This document shows, in pieces, positions 50,377 to 59,446 of a stretch of 64,000 nt of DNA (its first letter is position 1; each line of letters starts with the position of its first letter). The DNA is from G963675935 sp963675935 (GTDB lineage Bacteria > Planctomycetota > Planctomycetia > Pirellulales > Thermoguttaceae): the NCBI GenBank assembly GCA_963675935.2, contig CAXXPV010000004.1, forward strand, positions 194,835 to 258,834, given 5' to 3'. The notes under the pieces were generated by a model, which was given only the letters and a program-made list of their open reading frames with translations, was not told where the DNA came from and did no database searches. The position numbers were made by a program, and so were the translations under genes.

Positions 50377-51993
50377 ATGACCAAACATATCTTCGTGACC
50401 GGAGGGGTGGTTAGCTCCCTCGGCAAGGGGCTTACCAGCGCTTCGATCGGAATGTTGCTCGAACAACGCGGACTCAAAGTCCGCATGCAAAAGCTCGATC
50501 CTTACATCAACGTCGATCCCGGCACCATGTCGCCCTACCAGCACGGCGAGGTTTACGTGCTCGACGACGGCAGCGAGACCGACCTCGACCTGGGCCACTA
50601 CGAGCGGTTCACCAACAGCCGGCTGGACCGCGATTCGAACTACACGACCGGCCAGATCTATTTGTCGGTGATCGAGAAGGAGCGGCGTGGCGAGTTTCTG
50701 GGCAAAACCGTGCAGGTCATTCCGCACATCACCAACGAAATCAAGGCCGCTCTGGCCAAGCCGGCCGGCCCCGACGTCGATGTGGTCATCACCGAGATCG
50801 GCGGCACCGTCGGCGACATCGAAAGCCAGCCCTTTCTCGAAGCTATCCGCCAGTTCGCTCTCGACGTGGGCAAGGAGAACTGCCTCTACATCCACCTGAC
50901 GTTGGTTCCCTATCTGAAAGCCGCAGCCGAGTTGAAGACCAAACCGACGCAGCATTCAGTGGGCCAACTGCGGCAGATCGGCATCCAGCCCGACATCCTC
51001 GTCTGCCGCACCGAGCAGTCGTTGAGCCACGACGATCGGAGCAAGATCGCTCTGTTCTGCAACGTGCCGATCGAGGCGGTGATCGAAGAGAAGGACAAGG
51101 ATTTTTCCATCTACGAAGTGCCGATAAGCCTGGTCGAGCACGGCATGGACGAACTGATCGTCCGCAAGCTGGGGTTGAAGGCCGGCCCGCTCAACCTCGA
51201 CGGCTGGCGCGACCTGCTCCACAGGCTCCGCAATCCCGAGCACGAAATCACCATCGCCGTGGTCGGAAAATACGCCGAACATCGCGACGCCTACAAGTCG
51301 ATCTACGAGGCGCTCGACCACGCGGGCATCCATCACCGCGCGAAGGTCCATATCGAGCGAATTCACAGTGAGGCCGTCGAGCGCGAGGGCGTCGAGAAGC
51401 TCTTGGCCAATGTCGATGGAATTCTCGTGCCGGGCGGATTCGGCGAGCGCGGCATCGAGGGCAAGGTTGACGCCGTCCACTTCGCCCGGAGCCGGGGCAT
51501 CCCCTTCTTCGGCATTTGCCTGGGAATGCAGTGCGCCGTGGCCGAGTTCGCCCGAAACACGTTGGGATTGGACCGGGCGAATTCGCACGAGTTCGACAAG
51601 GACACGCCCCATCCGGTCATCTGTCTGCTCGACGAACAAAAAACGATCACCGACAAGGGCGGCACGATGCGCCTCGGCGCCCAGCCCACGCGGCTTTCGC
51701 CCGGCAGCAAGGCGGCCGCCTGCTACGGTACGCTCGACATTTCCGAGCGGCATCGCCATCGTTACGAATTCAACAACGCCTATCGCCAACAATTTGCCGA
51801 CGCGGGAATGAAATTCGCCGGCACGAGTCCCGACGGCGAGCTGGTCGAGGTCATCGAGTTGGACGACCATCCTTGGTTCGTCGGCGTGCAGTATCATCCC
51901 GAGTTTAAGTCGCAGCCGACTCGCTCGCATCCATTGTTCGCGGGCTTCATCGGCGCGGCGGTCGAACATCGGAAAGCAGTGGCTGGTGGTTAG
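50377..51993 (+). CDS. pyrG: CTP synthase
   Basis: Aminates UTP to CTP with ammonia from glutamine. 538 residues from the ATG at 50377. N-terminal synthetase: HIFVTGGVVSSLGKGLTSASIG (P-loop), KLDPYINVDPGTM, TEIGGTVGDIES. C-terminal glutaminase: PFFGICLGMQ (Cys) and QYHPEFKS (His-Glu). All expected parts are present. A weak ribosome site is seen; the earlier ATG at 50344 is not needed. Confidence 0.96.
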   Translation: MTKHIFVTGGVVSSLGKGLTSASIGMLLEQRGLKVRMQKLDPYINVDPGTMSPYQHGEVYVLDDGSETDLDLGHYERFTNSRLDRDSNYTTGQIYLSVIEKERRGEFLGKTVQVIPHITNEIKAALAKPAGPDVDVVITEIGGTVGDIESQPFLEAIRQFALDVGKENCLYIHLTLVPYLKAAAELKTKPTQHSVGQLRQIGIQPDILVCRTEQSLSHDDRSKIALFCNVPIEAVIEEKDKDFSIYEVPISLVEHGMDELIVRKLGLKAGPLNLDGWRDLLHRLRNPEHEITIAVVGKYAEHRDAYKSIYEALDHAGIHHRAKVHIERIHSEAVEREGVEKLLANVDGILVPGGFGERGIEGKVDAVHFARSRGIPFFGICLGMQCAVAEFARNTLGLDRANSHEFDKDTPHPVICLLDEQKTITDKGGTMRLGAQPTRLSPGSKAAACYGTLDISERHRHRYEFNNAYRQQFADAGMKFAGTSPDGELVEVIELDDHPWFVGVQYHPEFKSQPTRSHPLFAGFIGAAVEHRKAVAGG

Positions 51994-52062
51994 TAAAGAA
52001 AACCGCTTGCGGCTTCGCAAGAAGAAAGCTGCTTGCGGCTTCGCAAATCGGAGCAATTTCCA
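51994..52062. repeat. Tandem small repeat CTTGCGGCTTCGC
   Basis: ACCGCTTGCGGCTTCGCAAG and GCTGCTTGCGGCTTCGCAAA stand 25 nt apart between pyrG and the DUF1844 gene. Similar motifs occur at 10261 and 47455. GGAG precedes the next start. Confidence 0.6.
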
Positions 52063-52485
52063 ATGAACATCGATTCAAATTCTCCCGAAAAAAAGATCGT
52101 CGTCGACGAGGACTGGAAGAGCCTCGTGGAGGCCGAGCGGGAAGCGGCCCGCGGCGCGGCGGAGGAGAGGCCATCGCCCGACGCAAAAGAAGATAGCCGG
52201 GGGCCAACGGCCCGCGGCGCGGATGACGCAGGCGTCTTGCCCCCGCCCAATTTAAGTTTCCTGATCGGCACGCTCTACATCCAAGGCGCGATGTCGCTCG
52301 GCTTGCTGGTCAATCCAGTGACGAAGAAGGCCGACGTTCAACTCGGTCGGGCGAAGCACGCCATCGACCTGCTGGCGATGCTCCAGCAGAAGACCGAGGG
52401 CAATCGGACGCCGAACGAGAGCGAGGAGTTGGAAACCGCATTGTACGAGTTGCGGATGTCCTTTGTCGGCGTGCAGCAACAGTGA
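52063..52485 (+). CDS. DUF1844 family protein with an in-frame REP
   Basis: 140 residues from the ATG at 52063 (GGAG upstream). The second half (PPNLSFLIGTLYIQGAMSLGLLVNPVTKKADVQLGRAKHAIDLLAMLQQKTEGNRT) is the DUF1844 domain. The N-terminal third is charged and variable; residues DSRGPTARGADD are read from a family-A REP at 52192-52219. Function unknown. It may be co-transcribed with pyrG. Confidence 0.88.
   Translation: MNIDSNSPEKKIVVDEDWKSLVEAEREAARGAAEERPSPDAKEDSRGPTARGADDAGVLPPPNLSFLIGTLYIQGAMSLGLLVNPVTKKADVQLGRAKHAIDLLAMLQQKTEGNRTPNESEELETALYELRMSFVGVQQQ
52192..52219 (+). repeat. In-frame family-A REP in the DUF1844 gene
   Basis: ATAGCCGGGGGCCAACGGCC-CGCGG, identical in type to the intergenic copies, placed between the charged N-terminus and the domain. 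Confidence 0.85.
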
Positions 52486-52812
52486 TTTACGGCAAGACCG
52501 TTCGTATACCTTGCACGGTCTGGTTTGTCTGATATTTTTCGGGATGGCACAAATCAGACAATTTCGACCGCTTACAGTATAGTTCCGCCTTTAGGCGGCA
52601 TTGCGGACTAATTCCGGCTGAAGCCGGTACTGCGAACAATATCCACGCCCGGTCCGGGGAAAATGGGTGGGCGCATCGTGCGCCCCAATAAAAAACCCAT
52701 CCCTGGTGACTTGCAGTTCCAGTCGGGCGATGCCGCCATGGTTCTGACGTTGGGAATTCCACCGGACCGGGCATGGAAATGTTTTCTTGAAGTATTCGAT
52801 ACGTAATCTGTT
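52486..52812. other. Gap without a recognised gene
   Basis: Contains CCTTTAGGCGGCATTGCGGA and ATTCCGGCTGAAGCCGGTAC, a REP-like palindrome. Short frames on both strands are not convincing. Confidence 0.5.
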
Positions 52813-53298
52813 TTATCGCGATAGCCGATCGAAAATCCGTCGGAATCGCGGCATCCGCTCTTCGAGGTATCGGAGCCACGCCGTGGGATTCCAAATCTCG
52901 ACGCATACGGCCGCCCCCACAATCTGTACTTCGACGCCGGGCGCAACTCCCAAAAACTCCCGAAAACCTTCGGGAATCACCAGCCGTCCGCGTCCGGCCA
53001 ATTGAACGGGCCGATGCCGCGTGGAAAGCAGTCGGCCGAAAAGTTGCACCTCCGCGATTCGCTCGTGGAGCTTGCCCGCCCGCATCTTCTGCTTGACCAA
53101 CTCGACACCCTCGTCGAGCCGCGACTGCCAGACCGGGGCGCTCCAGAGGCTCAGGCAGCCCGCGCGTTCCTTGACCAAGACGCAATCGGGCGAGTCGACC
53201 GTCAGGGCATCCCCCAACTCGCTGGGGATCGACAGCCGGTATCGCTCGTCGAGCGTTCGTTGGAACTCGCCGAGGAGGAATTCTTGAGGATCGGGCAT
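52813..53298 (-). CDS. MraZ-like protein (double AbrB-type fold)
   Basis: 161 residues from the ATG at 53298. Two SpoVT/AbrB-like halves: GEFQRTLDERYRLSIPSEL (DxxxRLSIP, the MraZ signature) and VQLAGRGRLVIPEGFREFLGVAPGVEVQIVG. MraZ represses the division and cell-wall cluster, but mraW and fts genes are not next to it here. Planctomycetes lack FtsZ in many lineages, so the role may differ. Confidence 0.82.
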   Translation of the reverse strand: MPDPQEFLLGEFQRTLDERYRLSIPSELGDALTVDSPDCVLVKERAGCLSLWSAPVWQSRLDEGVELVKQKMRAGKLHERIAEVQLFGRLLSTRHRPVQLAGRGRLVIPEGFREFLGVAPGVEVQIVGAAVCVEIWNPTAWLRYLEERMPRFRRIFDRLSR

Positions 53299-53740
53299 AA
53301 CGGTTGTGGCCGAGGGCATTCGGAGCCGCGTCGGCGTCGCCGCCGAACGTCCACGAAAGTCTCGCGATTTGCCGACTTGGAATCGTTTGTCTCTGCATTA
53401 GCTTAGCTTTTGGGCAATGCTCCCGCACTACTTCCATCTAACGATTCATATTGGGCCAATAACCCACAACCGAGAACGAGATGAGTTTAGCGGTTGCAAC
53501 GATTTTGACAACCCCCCGCCACGCGAAAATTTCCTCGCCCCCCCCATTTATTTTGTGGCGTAAATCGGGGGAAAAAATAGCCGCGGGCCGTTGACCCCCG
53601 GCTATTTGGCTTTCTCATCCAAAAATCGGGTTCTCGCTTCTTGCCGTCTTGCCCATCGCGTGGCGAACCTGTATAAAAGAAGGTGTTACCAGTTGTAATT
53701 CTGTAACACATCCCTCGCCGTGCTTCACGCCTCGCCTCCG
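53299..53740. promoter_or_regulatory. Leader region with REP and an inverted repeat before the DUF1559 gene
   Basis: A family-A REP lies at 53577-53606 (GCCGCGGGCCGTTGACCCCC). GTGTTAC (53683-53689) and GTAACAC (53703-53709) are inverted across a 13-nt gap and might be an operator or leader hairpin; a TATAAA-like box lies just upstream at about 53672. No cobalamin riboswitch B12 box was found. Confidence 0.45.
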
Positions 53741-54397
53741 ATGGAAAAGACTTTCCGCCGATCACTGGACCGTCGATGGCGACCCGCTAAAAGCGCATGG
53801 GCTTTCAGCTTGATGGAGCTTTTGGTGGTCATTGTGATCATCAGCGTTCTGATGGCGTTGCTGTTGCCTGCGGTGCAGGCAGCCCGCGCCAGTGCCCGTC
53901 GCATGGCGTGTCTGAGCAATCTCCGGCAACTGGGGCTGGCCTTGAAAATGTTCGCTGACGCCAACGGAGGCAACAACGCCCGCGTCTATTACGAACCCGG
54001 CAAGTATTGGCTGCACGTCATCCAGCCGTTCATGGAGGACAACAAGGCGATTCTCCGGTGTCCCGAAACGCCCGACATCGTCGATGGCTATTCCGGCCTG
54101 AACTTGGGCTACGGAATGAACTGCTACAACTTCAACGACGGCTTCGGCAGTTTTTGGTACGACACGCGGGACGCCGACATCAAGAAATCGATCGACACGA
54201 TTTGGATCGCCGACTGCGCCCCGCAAACCGGCGCCGCGGGCTGCTATTGGGTCGGCTCGGGCAGCAAGTTTTCGACGCCGGTGCCCTACGTCAATTACCG
54301 CCACGGCGAAGGCTTTTGCGCCCTTTATTACGACTGCCACGCCGACTGGCTGCGCGAGACGACAAAAGGCGAGTGGTCGATCAATCCAAACGATTGA
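53741..54397 (+). CDS. DUF1559-type prepilin-like protein
   Basis: 218 residues from the ATG at 53741. The prepilin-type N-terminus AWAFSLMELLVVIVIISVLMALLLPAVQAARASARR matches the type II pseudopilin signature, with cleavage before a hydrophobic helix. The C-terminal RHGEGFCALYYDCHADWL fits the H-x9-DG-like ending of planctomycete DUF1559 proteins, though here DG is DC. The middle is short. Likely exported and surface-associated. First of a run of six co-directional genes. Confidence 0.85.
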   Translation: MEKTFRRSLDRRWRPAKSAWAFSLMELLVVIVIISVLMALLLPAVQAARASARRMACLSNLRQLGLALKMFADANGGNNARVYYEPGKYWLHVIQPFMEDNKAILRCPETPDIVDGYSGLNLGYGMNCYNFNDGFGSFWYDTRDADIKKSIDTIWIADCAPQTGAAGCYWVGSGSKFSTPVPYVNYRHGEGFCALYYDCHADWLRETTKGEWSINPND

Positions 54398-54478
54398 AAC
54401 GTGGAACGGAATTCATTCCGTTCCTTGAATGTGTTTTGGAGCGAAGTATTTTTCTTTTCAACAACGGAGGTAGCGACG

Positions 54479-55528
54479 ATGAGAGTTTCTCAACGAGTTG
54501 TGATCGCATGCGCGACGGCAATCGCCTGCTGCACGACGAGTGCGACCCAGGCCGGATACAGCGCGCCGGGCTACGATCTTCAGGTGGTGAAATCGGCAAC
54601 GGGACTGGCAAATAGCGCCATCAGCTATCAAACGAACGGACTATGGAGCAGTTCGGGAGCCGGAAAAACCGTTACCACGTCTTTCACTTCGACCGCTTGC
54701 GAGTCGATCAGTTTCTCGCGGCTCTATCTCGATATTTGGGGTGGGACCAAAGCGAAAACATGCATTGTAACCGCCTACTTGAACGGCACGTCGTTGGGCG
54801 AGATCGCCATCGGAGGCGAGGACGACAAGAATTCTGACGCCTACGACGCCACGAAAACCTGTGTCTACGGCTCCGGCTCTTGCGCGTGGCAAATCGCCTA
54901 CGCCGGCATCAGCCCCCTGCTGTATACGGATGGCACAGCCAACACACTCACTTATACCATTACGGACACCACCACTGGAAGCACCACGGGGTTTGACGGT
55001 CGGACGTATGGTGCCAGCCTAGTGACGGTCTATTCCGACGCCAGTATCCAGCAAACGCTCGACTACTATTTGGCCGAAGCCGACGGGACCATGCGCAGTT
55101 CAACCGGCAACAGCTATGGATCACCCAATTCGCGAACGCTCACGATCACCGGAATCGACACCGACAATGTCGCGAGCGCGACGTACATAGCCGGCTATAC
55201 GCATGGCACTACGACGAACAGCGCCGATCAGTTGACCTTCAACGGCACATCGCTTGGCGTTGATCCCGACAACGTCAGCACGGGCGATTCCAGTTACTTA
55301 CCGAACAATCTTTCCTTTGATGTCGCCGATCTTCTGAAGGAAGACAATACAATTCAATTCAGCGTCTACACTGCGGCCGATGGCACGACCGGCGACACGT
55401 ACCTTCGTCCCAACATCGCGGTGCTGGCCGTGACGCACACCGTGCCCGAACCGAGTACGCTCGCGCTGCTGGCCGTCGCCGGGGGCGTCGCGGCAATTTT
55501 CGCGGCCCGGCGAAGAAAACGTAGTTGA
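54479..55528 (+). CDS. PEP-CTERM surface protein with a DUF3344-like domain
   Basis: 349 residues from the ATG at 54479, with GGAGG 8-12 nt upstream. A signal peptide (CATAIACCTTSATQAG), a beta-rich body and a C-terminal sorting tail VPEPSTLALLAVAGGVAAIFAARRRKR (PEP motif, helix, arginines), sent to an exosortase. The pattern SFSRLYLDIWGG..., YLNGTSLG and YGASLVTVYSD resembles DUF3344 domains of archaeal surface proteins, a moderate match. Cysteines are few but paired (TCVYGSGSC). A possible outer capture protein for the transporter that follows. Confidence 0.8.
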   Translation: MRVSQRVVIACATAIACCTTSATQAGYSAPGYDLQVVKSATGLANSAISYQTNGLWSSSGAGKTVTTSFTSTACESISFSRLYLDIWGGTKAKTCIVTAYLNGTSLGEIAIGGEDDKNSDAYDATKTCVYGSGSCAWQIAYAGISPLLYTDGTANTLTYTITDTTTGSTTGFDGRTYGASLVTVYSDASIQQTLDYYLAEADGTMRSSTGNSYGSPNSRTLTITGIDTDNVASATYIAGYTHGTTTNSADQLTFNGTSLGVDPDNVSTGDSSYLPNNLSFDVADLLKEDNTIQFSVYTAADGTTGDTYLRPNIAVLAVTHTVPEPSTLALLAVAGGVAAIFAARRRKRS

Positions 55529-55550
55529 AAACAAAAACGGCTTAATCCCC

Positions 55551-56432
55551 ATGCGACGCAAACTGCAAATCCTCCTGATTCTTGCGATTGCCCTGCCCAC
55601 GTGGGCCGGCGCTGCACGCATGACGCGGCGAACGGCGCCGCGGCCAGTCGGGGGAAAATGGCGTGACGTGGCCGACATGACCGGCCGGCATGTTCGCGTT
55701 CCCGCCAAACCATCGCACGTTCTGAGCCTCTGCACCTCGGCCACCGACACGATCGTCGCCCTCGGCGCCGGCGATCGCCTAGTGGCCATCGACGAGTTCA
55801 GCCGAGTCGTGCCGGGCAGCCAGCGGGCGGATGTGATCGGCCGGGGCAGCGCCGTCTCACGCGAAATGATCGCCGCCCTGGGCGTCGATCTGGCGCTGGT
55901 CTGGTGGTATCAGGACGACGCGGCCGGCATGCTCGAAGACCTCGGCGTTCCGGTCGTTCGGATTCGAGCCGGAAGGGCCGCCGATCTTCCGGACATGATC
56001 CGGCTTGTCGGCGATTGCATTGGTTGCCGTGTGGAAGCGGAAAAGTCGGTCGCCGGCGTAAAGGCGTTTCTTGCAAAGCCGCAAGCGGCTGCCGCCGGCG
56101 CTCGCGTGTTCCTCGAAATGTACGGTCCACTGAAAACCGCGGGACGCGACACCTACATCAACGATCTGCTCGAATTGGCCGGAATGCGAAACATCGCGGC
56201 CGAAGCCACGGGAAGCGTGCAGCTTTCGGCCGAGCGGCTCGTCGAGGCCGACCCGGACGTTATTCTATGTTTTGGCGACGTCGCGGACGCCGCCGCCTTG
56301 GCCGCGCGGCCCGGCATGGCGCAACTTCGTGCCGTGCGCGAAGGCCGGGTGAGGGCCGTCAATCGTTACTGGTTCGTGGCCGGGCCACATATCACCGAAT
56401 CGGTGGAGAAACTTCGTCATGCCGTTCCATAA
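55551..56432 (+). CDS. BtuF/FecB-like periplasmic metal- or corrinoid-binding protein
   Basis: 293 residues. A signal peptide (LQILLILAIALPTWAGA) and the class III binding-protein fold: GKWRDVADMTGRHVRVPAKPSHVLSLCTSATDTIVALGAGDRLVAI, then DLALVWWYQD, TYINDLLELAGMRNIA and LVEADPDVILCFG. It carries an ABC-transported ligand (vitamin B12, heme or siderophore) to the permease. The ligand is unknown. The last 14 nt overlap the radical SAM gene. Confidence 0.88.
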   Translation: MRRKLQILLILAIALPTWAGAARMTRRTAPRPVGGKWRDVADMTGRHVRVPAKPSHVLSLCTSATDTIVALGAGDRLVAIDEFSRVVPGSQRADVIGRGSAVSREMIAALGVDLALVWWYQDDAAGMLEDLGVPVVRIRAGRAADLPDMIRLVGDCIGCRVEAEKSVAGVKAFLAKPQAAAAGARVFLEMYGPLKTAGRDTYINDLLELAGMRNIAAEATGSVQLSAERLVEADPDVILCFGDVADAAALAARPGMAQLRAVREGRVRAVNRYWFVAGPHITESVEKLRHAVP

Positions 56433-57156
56433 AATTACCTACAACGCAAAACATCGCTTCGCCACGTTGCATAACTACGGCTGCACGTTCCGATGCCCCG
56501 TGTGCAGCTACAAGTTGCGCAGCGGCGCCGACGGAACGCCCGGCCACCCGTTCCCACGGCCCGAGCGGTTTTTGACAGTCGAGCAAATGAAGACTTCGCT
56601 CCGGTCGTTGGTGGTCGATCGCGTGTTTTTCATGGGCGGCGAACCGACCGTCGCCCGCGAGCTGCCCGAAATGCTCGCTTTCGCCAAAAATACCTTGCGG
56701 GCCCAAACCTATTTGGGCCACACGAACGGCAGCCAATTGCCGATGAAAAACCTCGACGGCGCCAACGTCGGGCTGAAGGCGTGGGACGACGCGGTGCATC
56801 TGCAATACACGGGCCGCGAGCGACAGCCGATCTTCGACAACTTCGCCGCCGCCTTTCACGCCGGCATGGAGATGAAGGCCAACGTCGTATTCGTGCCGGG
56901 CTTTGTTGACGTAGACCAGATCGAGGCCATCGCCGCGTGGTTGGCCACGCTCAGCGCCGACATTCCATTCCACGTGATGGGCTACATTCCGGTGCCAGGC
57001 CAGCCGTTCGAACGCCCGACCGACGCGCGGATGGACGAGGCCGTTGCTGTCTGCCGGCGTCATTTGCGCAACGTGGCCGCGTCGCATTTGACAGTCGGCG
57101 AGGCATTGGACCTCACGGCCCGCGACGACCGCTTCGCCGTCGAACGAATCATGTGA
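56419..57156 (+). CDS. Radical SAM protein embedded in the transporter operon
   Basis: 245 residues. The [4Fe-4S]/SAM motif is in NYGCTFRCPVCSY (CxxxCxxC), and FFMGGEPTVARELPEML is the GGE SAM-binding strand. There is no SPASM or second cluster motif visible. It lies within a BtuF-BtuC-BtuD-like operon and overlaps the binding-protein gene, so it may modify the ligand, the carrier, or the surface protein. The substrate is unknown. Confidence 0.88.
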   Translation: MPFHKITYNAKHRFATLHNYGCTFRCPVCSYKLRSGADGTPGHPFPRPERFLTVEQMKTSLRSLVVDRVFFMGGEPTVARELPEMLAFAKNTLRAQTYLGHTNGSQLPMKNLDGANVGLKAWDDAVHLQYTGRERQPIFDNFAAAFHAGMEMKANVVFVPGFVDVDQIEAIAAWLATLSADIPFHVMGYIPVPGQPFERPTDARMDEAVAVCRRHLRNVAASHLTVGEALDLTARDDRFAVERIM

Positions 57157-57385
57157 CCTGGGAACGCGGCAAAGATTTATGAACAATAGCCGGGGGCCAA
57201 CGACCCGCGGAAAGGAGCAAGCAAACGACCAGATTAAGCGAGACGACGAGGCCGTCTCCAACTGACGCGAATTTGCATCCGGCGGCAATCCTCCGTCGGC
57301 CGTTGGCCGCCGGCTATTATTTGCTCGTTTTCATGTTTTTCACTCGCTCTCCTATCCCAAACACAAGCGTCTAGGAAACCATCGA
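57157..57385. repeat. Inverted family-A REP pair inside the operon
   Basis: AATAGCCGGGGGCCAACGAC at 57184 and GGCCGTTGGCCGCCGGCTAT near 57298 with spacer between; the only break in the otherwise tight operon. It may attenuate or stabilise the downstream part. Confidence 0.8.
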
Positions 57386-58405
57386 GTGCCCCATCATTTT
57401 TCACCTCGATTCCTGCTTCCGACGCTGCTGTTGGGCATCGCGCTCGGCTCGATTGCCGCGTTGCTGGTCGGCGGCGCCGAGCTTGTGCCACGCCAAGTTT
57501 TCTCGATCCTGGGCCAAGCCGTCGTGGGCCGCGCGGGCGACGACGCGGCCTCGCACATCGTCCTCGACATTCGAACGCCGCGCATCCTCCTGGCCATCGT
57601 CATCGGCGCCGGCATGGGTCTGGCCGGCGTGGCCTCGCAAACATTGTTCCACAACCCGCTGGCAAGTCCCTACGTGCTGGGCGTATCGAACGGATCGGCC
57701 GTCGGCGCCGTCGCGGCAATGCTTTGGGCAACCCCGTGGCTCGGCCAGACCGCCGTGCCCGCGATGAGCATGGCCGGCGGCCTGCTGACCAGTGCGATTG
57801 TTTTCGGCATGGCCCGACGGTCCGACCGGTTCGGCCACTCGCTGCTGCTGGCCGGCATTGCCCTGAACGCGCTGGGTTCGGCATTGACAGCCGCCGCGAT
57901 TTTTCTGGCCGGCGAGCGGCTGCAAACCCTGGTGTTTTGGTTGATGGGCGGTCTTTGGCAAGCGGCGTGGCGCGACGTGGCGCTCGTGCTGCCGGTCACC
58001 GCGGTTGCTTTTGTCACGCTGATTCTGCTCGCCCCGGCGATGAACGTCGCCCTGGTCGGCCGACGATCGGCCGGCGATCTAGGCGTCCACGTTCGCCGGT
58101 TGCAAATCACGCTGCTCCTGGTCGTGTCGATCACCACGTCGGTTGCCGTGGCCGTAAGCGGGGTCATCGGGTTCGTCGGACTCATCGTGCCGCATCTGTT
58201 GCGGCTGTTCGTCGGGGCCGATCATCGCCGGCTCGTGCCGCTGTCGGCCGCCGGCGGGGCGCTGCTCCTGTTGCTTTCCGACACCCTGGCTCGAACGGTC
58301 GCCGCGCCGGCGGAAGTGCCCGTCGGAATCATCACCGCGTTGGTTGGGGCGCCGGTGTTTCTTTGGTTTCTCCGCCGGCGTTCCGGTCATGGAGCGTGGT
58401 TATGA
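57386..58405 (+). CDS. BtuC/FecCD family ABC permease
   Basis: 339 residues from a GTG at 57386. Nine to ten hydrophobic segments; the signature TPRILLAIVIGAGMGLAGVASQTLFHNPLASPYVLGVSNGSAVGA and SGVIGFVGLIVPHLLRLFVGADHRRLVP belong to the BtuC/FecCD family. It imports the ligand delivered by the BtuF-like protein. The stop overlaps the ATPase start (ATGA). Confidence 0.92.
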   Translation: MPHHFSPRFLLPTLLLGIALGSIAALLVGGAELVPRQVFSILGQAVVGRAGDDAASHIVLDIRTPRILLAIVIGAGMGLAGVASQTLFHNPLASPYVLGVSNGSAVGAVAAMLWATPWLGQTAVPAMSMAGGLLTSAIVFGMARRSDRFGHSLLLAGIALNALGSALTAAAIFLAGERLQTLVFWLMGGLWQAAWRDVALVLPVTAVAFVTLILLAPAMNVALVGRRSAGDLGVHVRRLQITLLLVVSITTSVAVAVSGVIGFVGLIVPHLLRLFVGADHRRLVPLSAAGGALLLLLSDTLARTVAAPAEVPVGIITALVGAPVFLWFLRRRSGHGAWL

Positions 58406-59166
58406 TCGTGCAAGCCGAACAAATCACGTTTTCCTATCCGAGCGGCGAGGCCGTGCTGCGCGGCGCGAGCCTGCGGCTCGAGCCGGGCGTCGTCACCGGC
58501 TTGTTCGGCCCGAACGGATCGGGCAAAAGCACCTTGCTGCGATGTCTGAACGGCTCGCTCACGCCGCAAGAAGGTCGGGTGCTGCTCGACGGGCGTCCGG
58601 TCGCCGCGATGAGCCGCCGGGAAATTGCCCGATATGTGGCCGTGGTGCCGCAAGACACGACGGCCGACGTTCCGCTCCGAGTGCGAGACGTGGTTGCGTT
58701 GGGCCGCTACGCGCATCGAAACGCCTGGGACGACGAATCGGCCGACGACGCGGCCATCGTCGCGGCCTGTTTGGAACGATTGGGCATCGCCTCGCTGGCC
58801 GATCGCCCGTTCGACCGATTGAGCGGCGGCGAGCGTCAGCGGGCGGTCATCGCACGTTCGCTGGCGCAGCAAGGGCAAGTGCTGCTCTTGGACGAGCCGA
58901 ACTCGCATCTCGATCTCGCCCATCAGATCGAGGTGTATCGTTTGACGCGGTCGCTCGCGGCCGAGGGGCAAGCGGTGCTGATGATCTGCCACGATCTGCT
59001 CGTCGCGCCGTTGATGGTCGATGCGGCGGTGGTGCTCGCCGGTGGGCAGGTCGTCGCGGCGGGACCGCCACGCGAGGTGTTCGACGAGAAGCTGATCGAG
59101 CAAGTATTCGCCGCCAAGGTCGCAATTTCCTGGGACGACGCTCGACGGGTTACGGCCCGATTCTGA
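58402..59166 (+). CDS. BtuD/FecE-like ABC ATP-binding protein
   Basis: 254 residues. Walker A GLFGPNGSGKSTLL, Q-loop VVPQDT, signature LSGGERQRAVIARSL, Walker B VLLLDEPNSHLD, H-loop MICHDL. FecE/BtuD-type with the C-terminal PREVFDEKLIEQVFAAKV. It drives transport with the permease overlapping it. Confidence 0.93.
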   Translation: MIVQAEQITFSYPSGEAVLRGASLRLEPGVVTGLFGPNGSGKSTLLRCLNGSLTPQEGRVLLDGRPVAAMSRREIARYVAVVPQDTTADVPLRVRDVVALGRYAHRNAWDDESADDAAIVAACLERLGIASLADRPFDRLSGGERQRAVIARSLAQQGQVLLLDEPNSHLDLAHQIEVYRLTRSLAAEGQAVLMICHDLLVAPLMVDAAVVLAGGQVVAAGPPREVFDEKLIEQVFAAKVAISWDDARRVTARF

Positions 59167-59218
59167 CTTTCCGGACGATTCGTCGGTGATGCTTTGGACA
59201 CCGGCGAGAAATATCCAG

Positions 59219-59437
59219 CTAGGCGGCGACGAGCTTCAGATAGTCGATCGCACGCTCCGCCTCGATGCGAACCCGCGAATCCTGGTCGGTCAACAGCACG
59301 GAAATCGCGGGAATGGCCGCCACGGCTCGAACGCCTTGCAGACGCAGGGCGCCCGTGGCATTGCGACGGGTGATCGGATCGGCATCGCGAAGCTTTTCGA
59401 TCAGTTTCAGAATCAGTAGATCGGGTTTCGCTGACAT
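59219..59437 (-). CDS. Small HEAT-repeat protein
   Basis: 72 residues from the ATG at 59437 (MSAKPDLLILKLIEKLRDADPITRRNATGALRLQGVRAVAAIPAISVLLTDQDSRVRIEAERAIDYL). Two HEAT-like helical pairs. Convergent with the transporter operon. It may be a fragment of a longer protein or a stand-alone adaptor; no partner. Confidence 0.65.
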   Translation of the reverse strand: MSAKPDLLILKLIEKLRDADPITRRNATGALRLQGVRAVAAIPAISVLLTDQDSRVRIEAERAIDYLKLVAA

Positions 59438-59446
59438 TCGCATCAA

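Noticed and set aside
53400..53740. Possible cobalamin riboswitch before the transporter cluster
   Set aside because: No B12-box-like sequence or extended stem array could be found; only a short inverted repeat.
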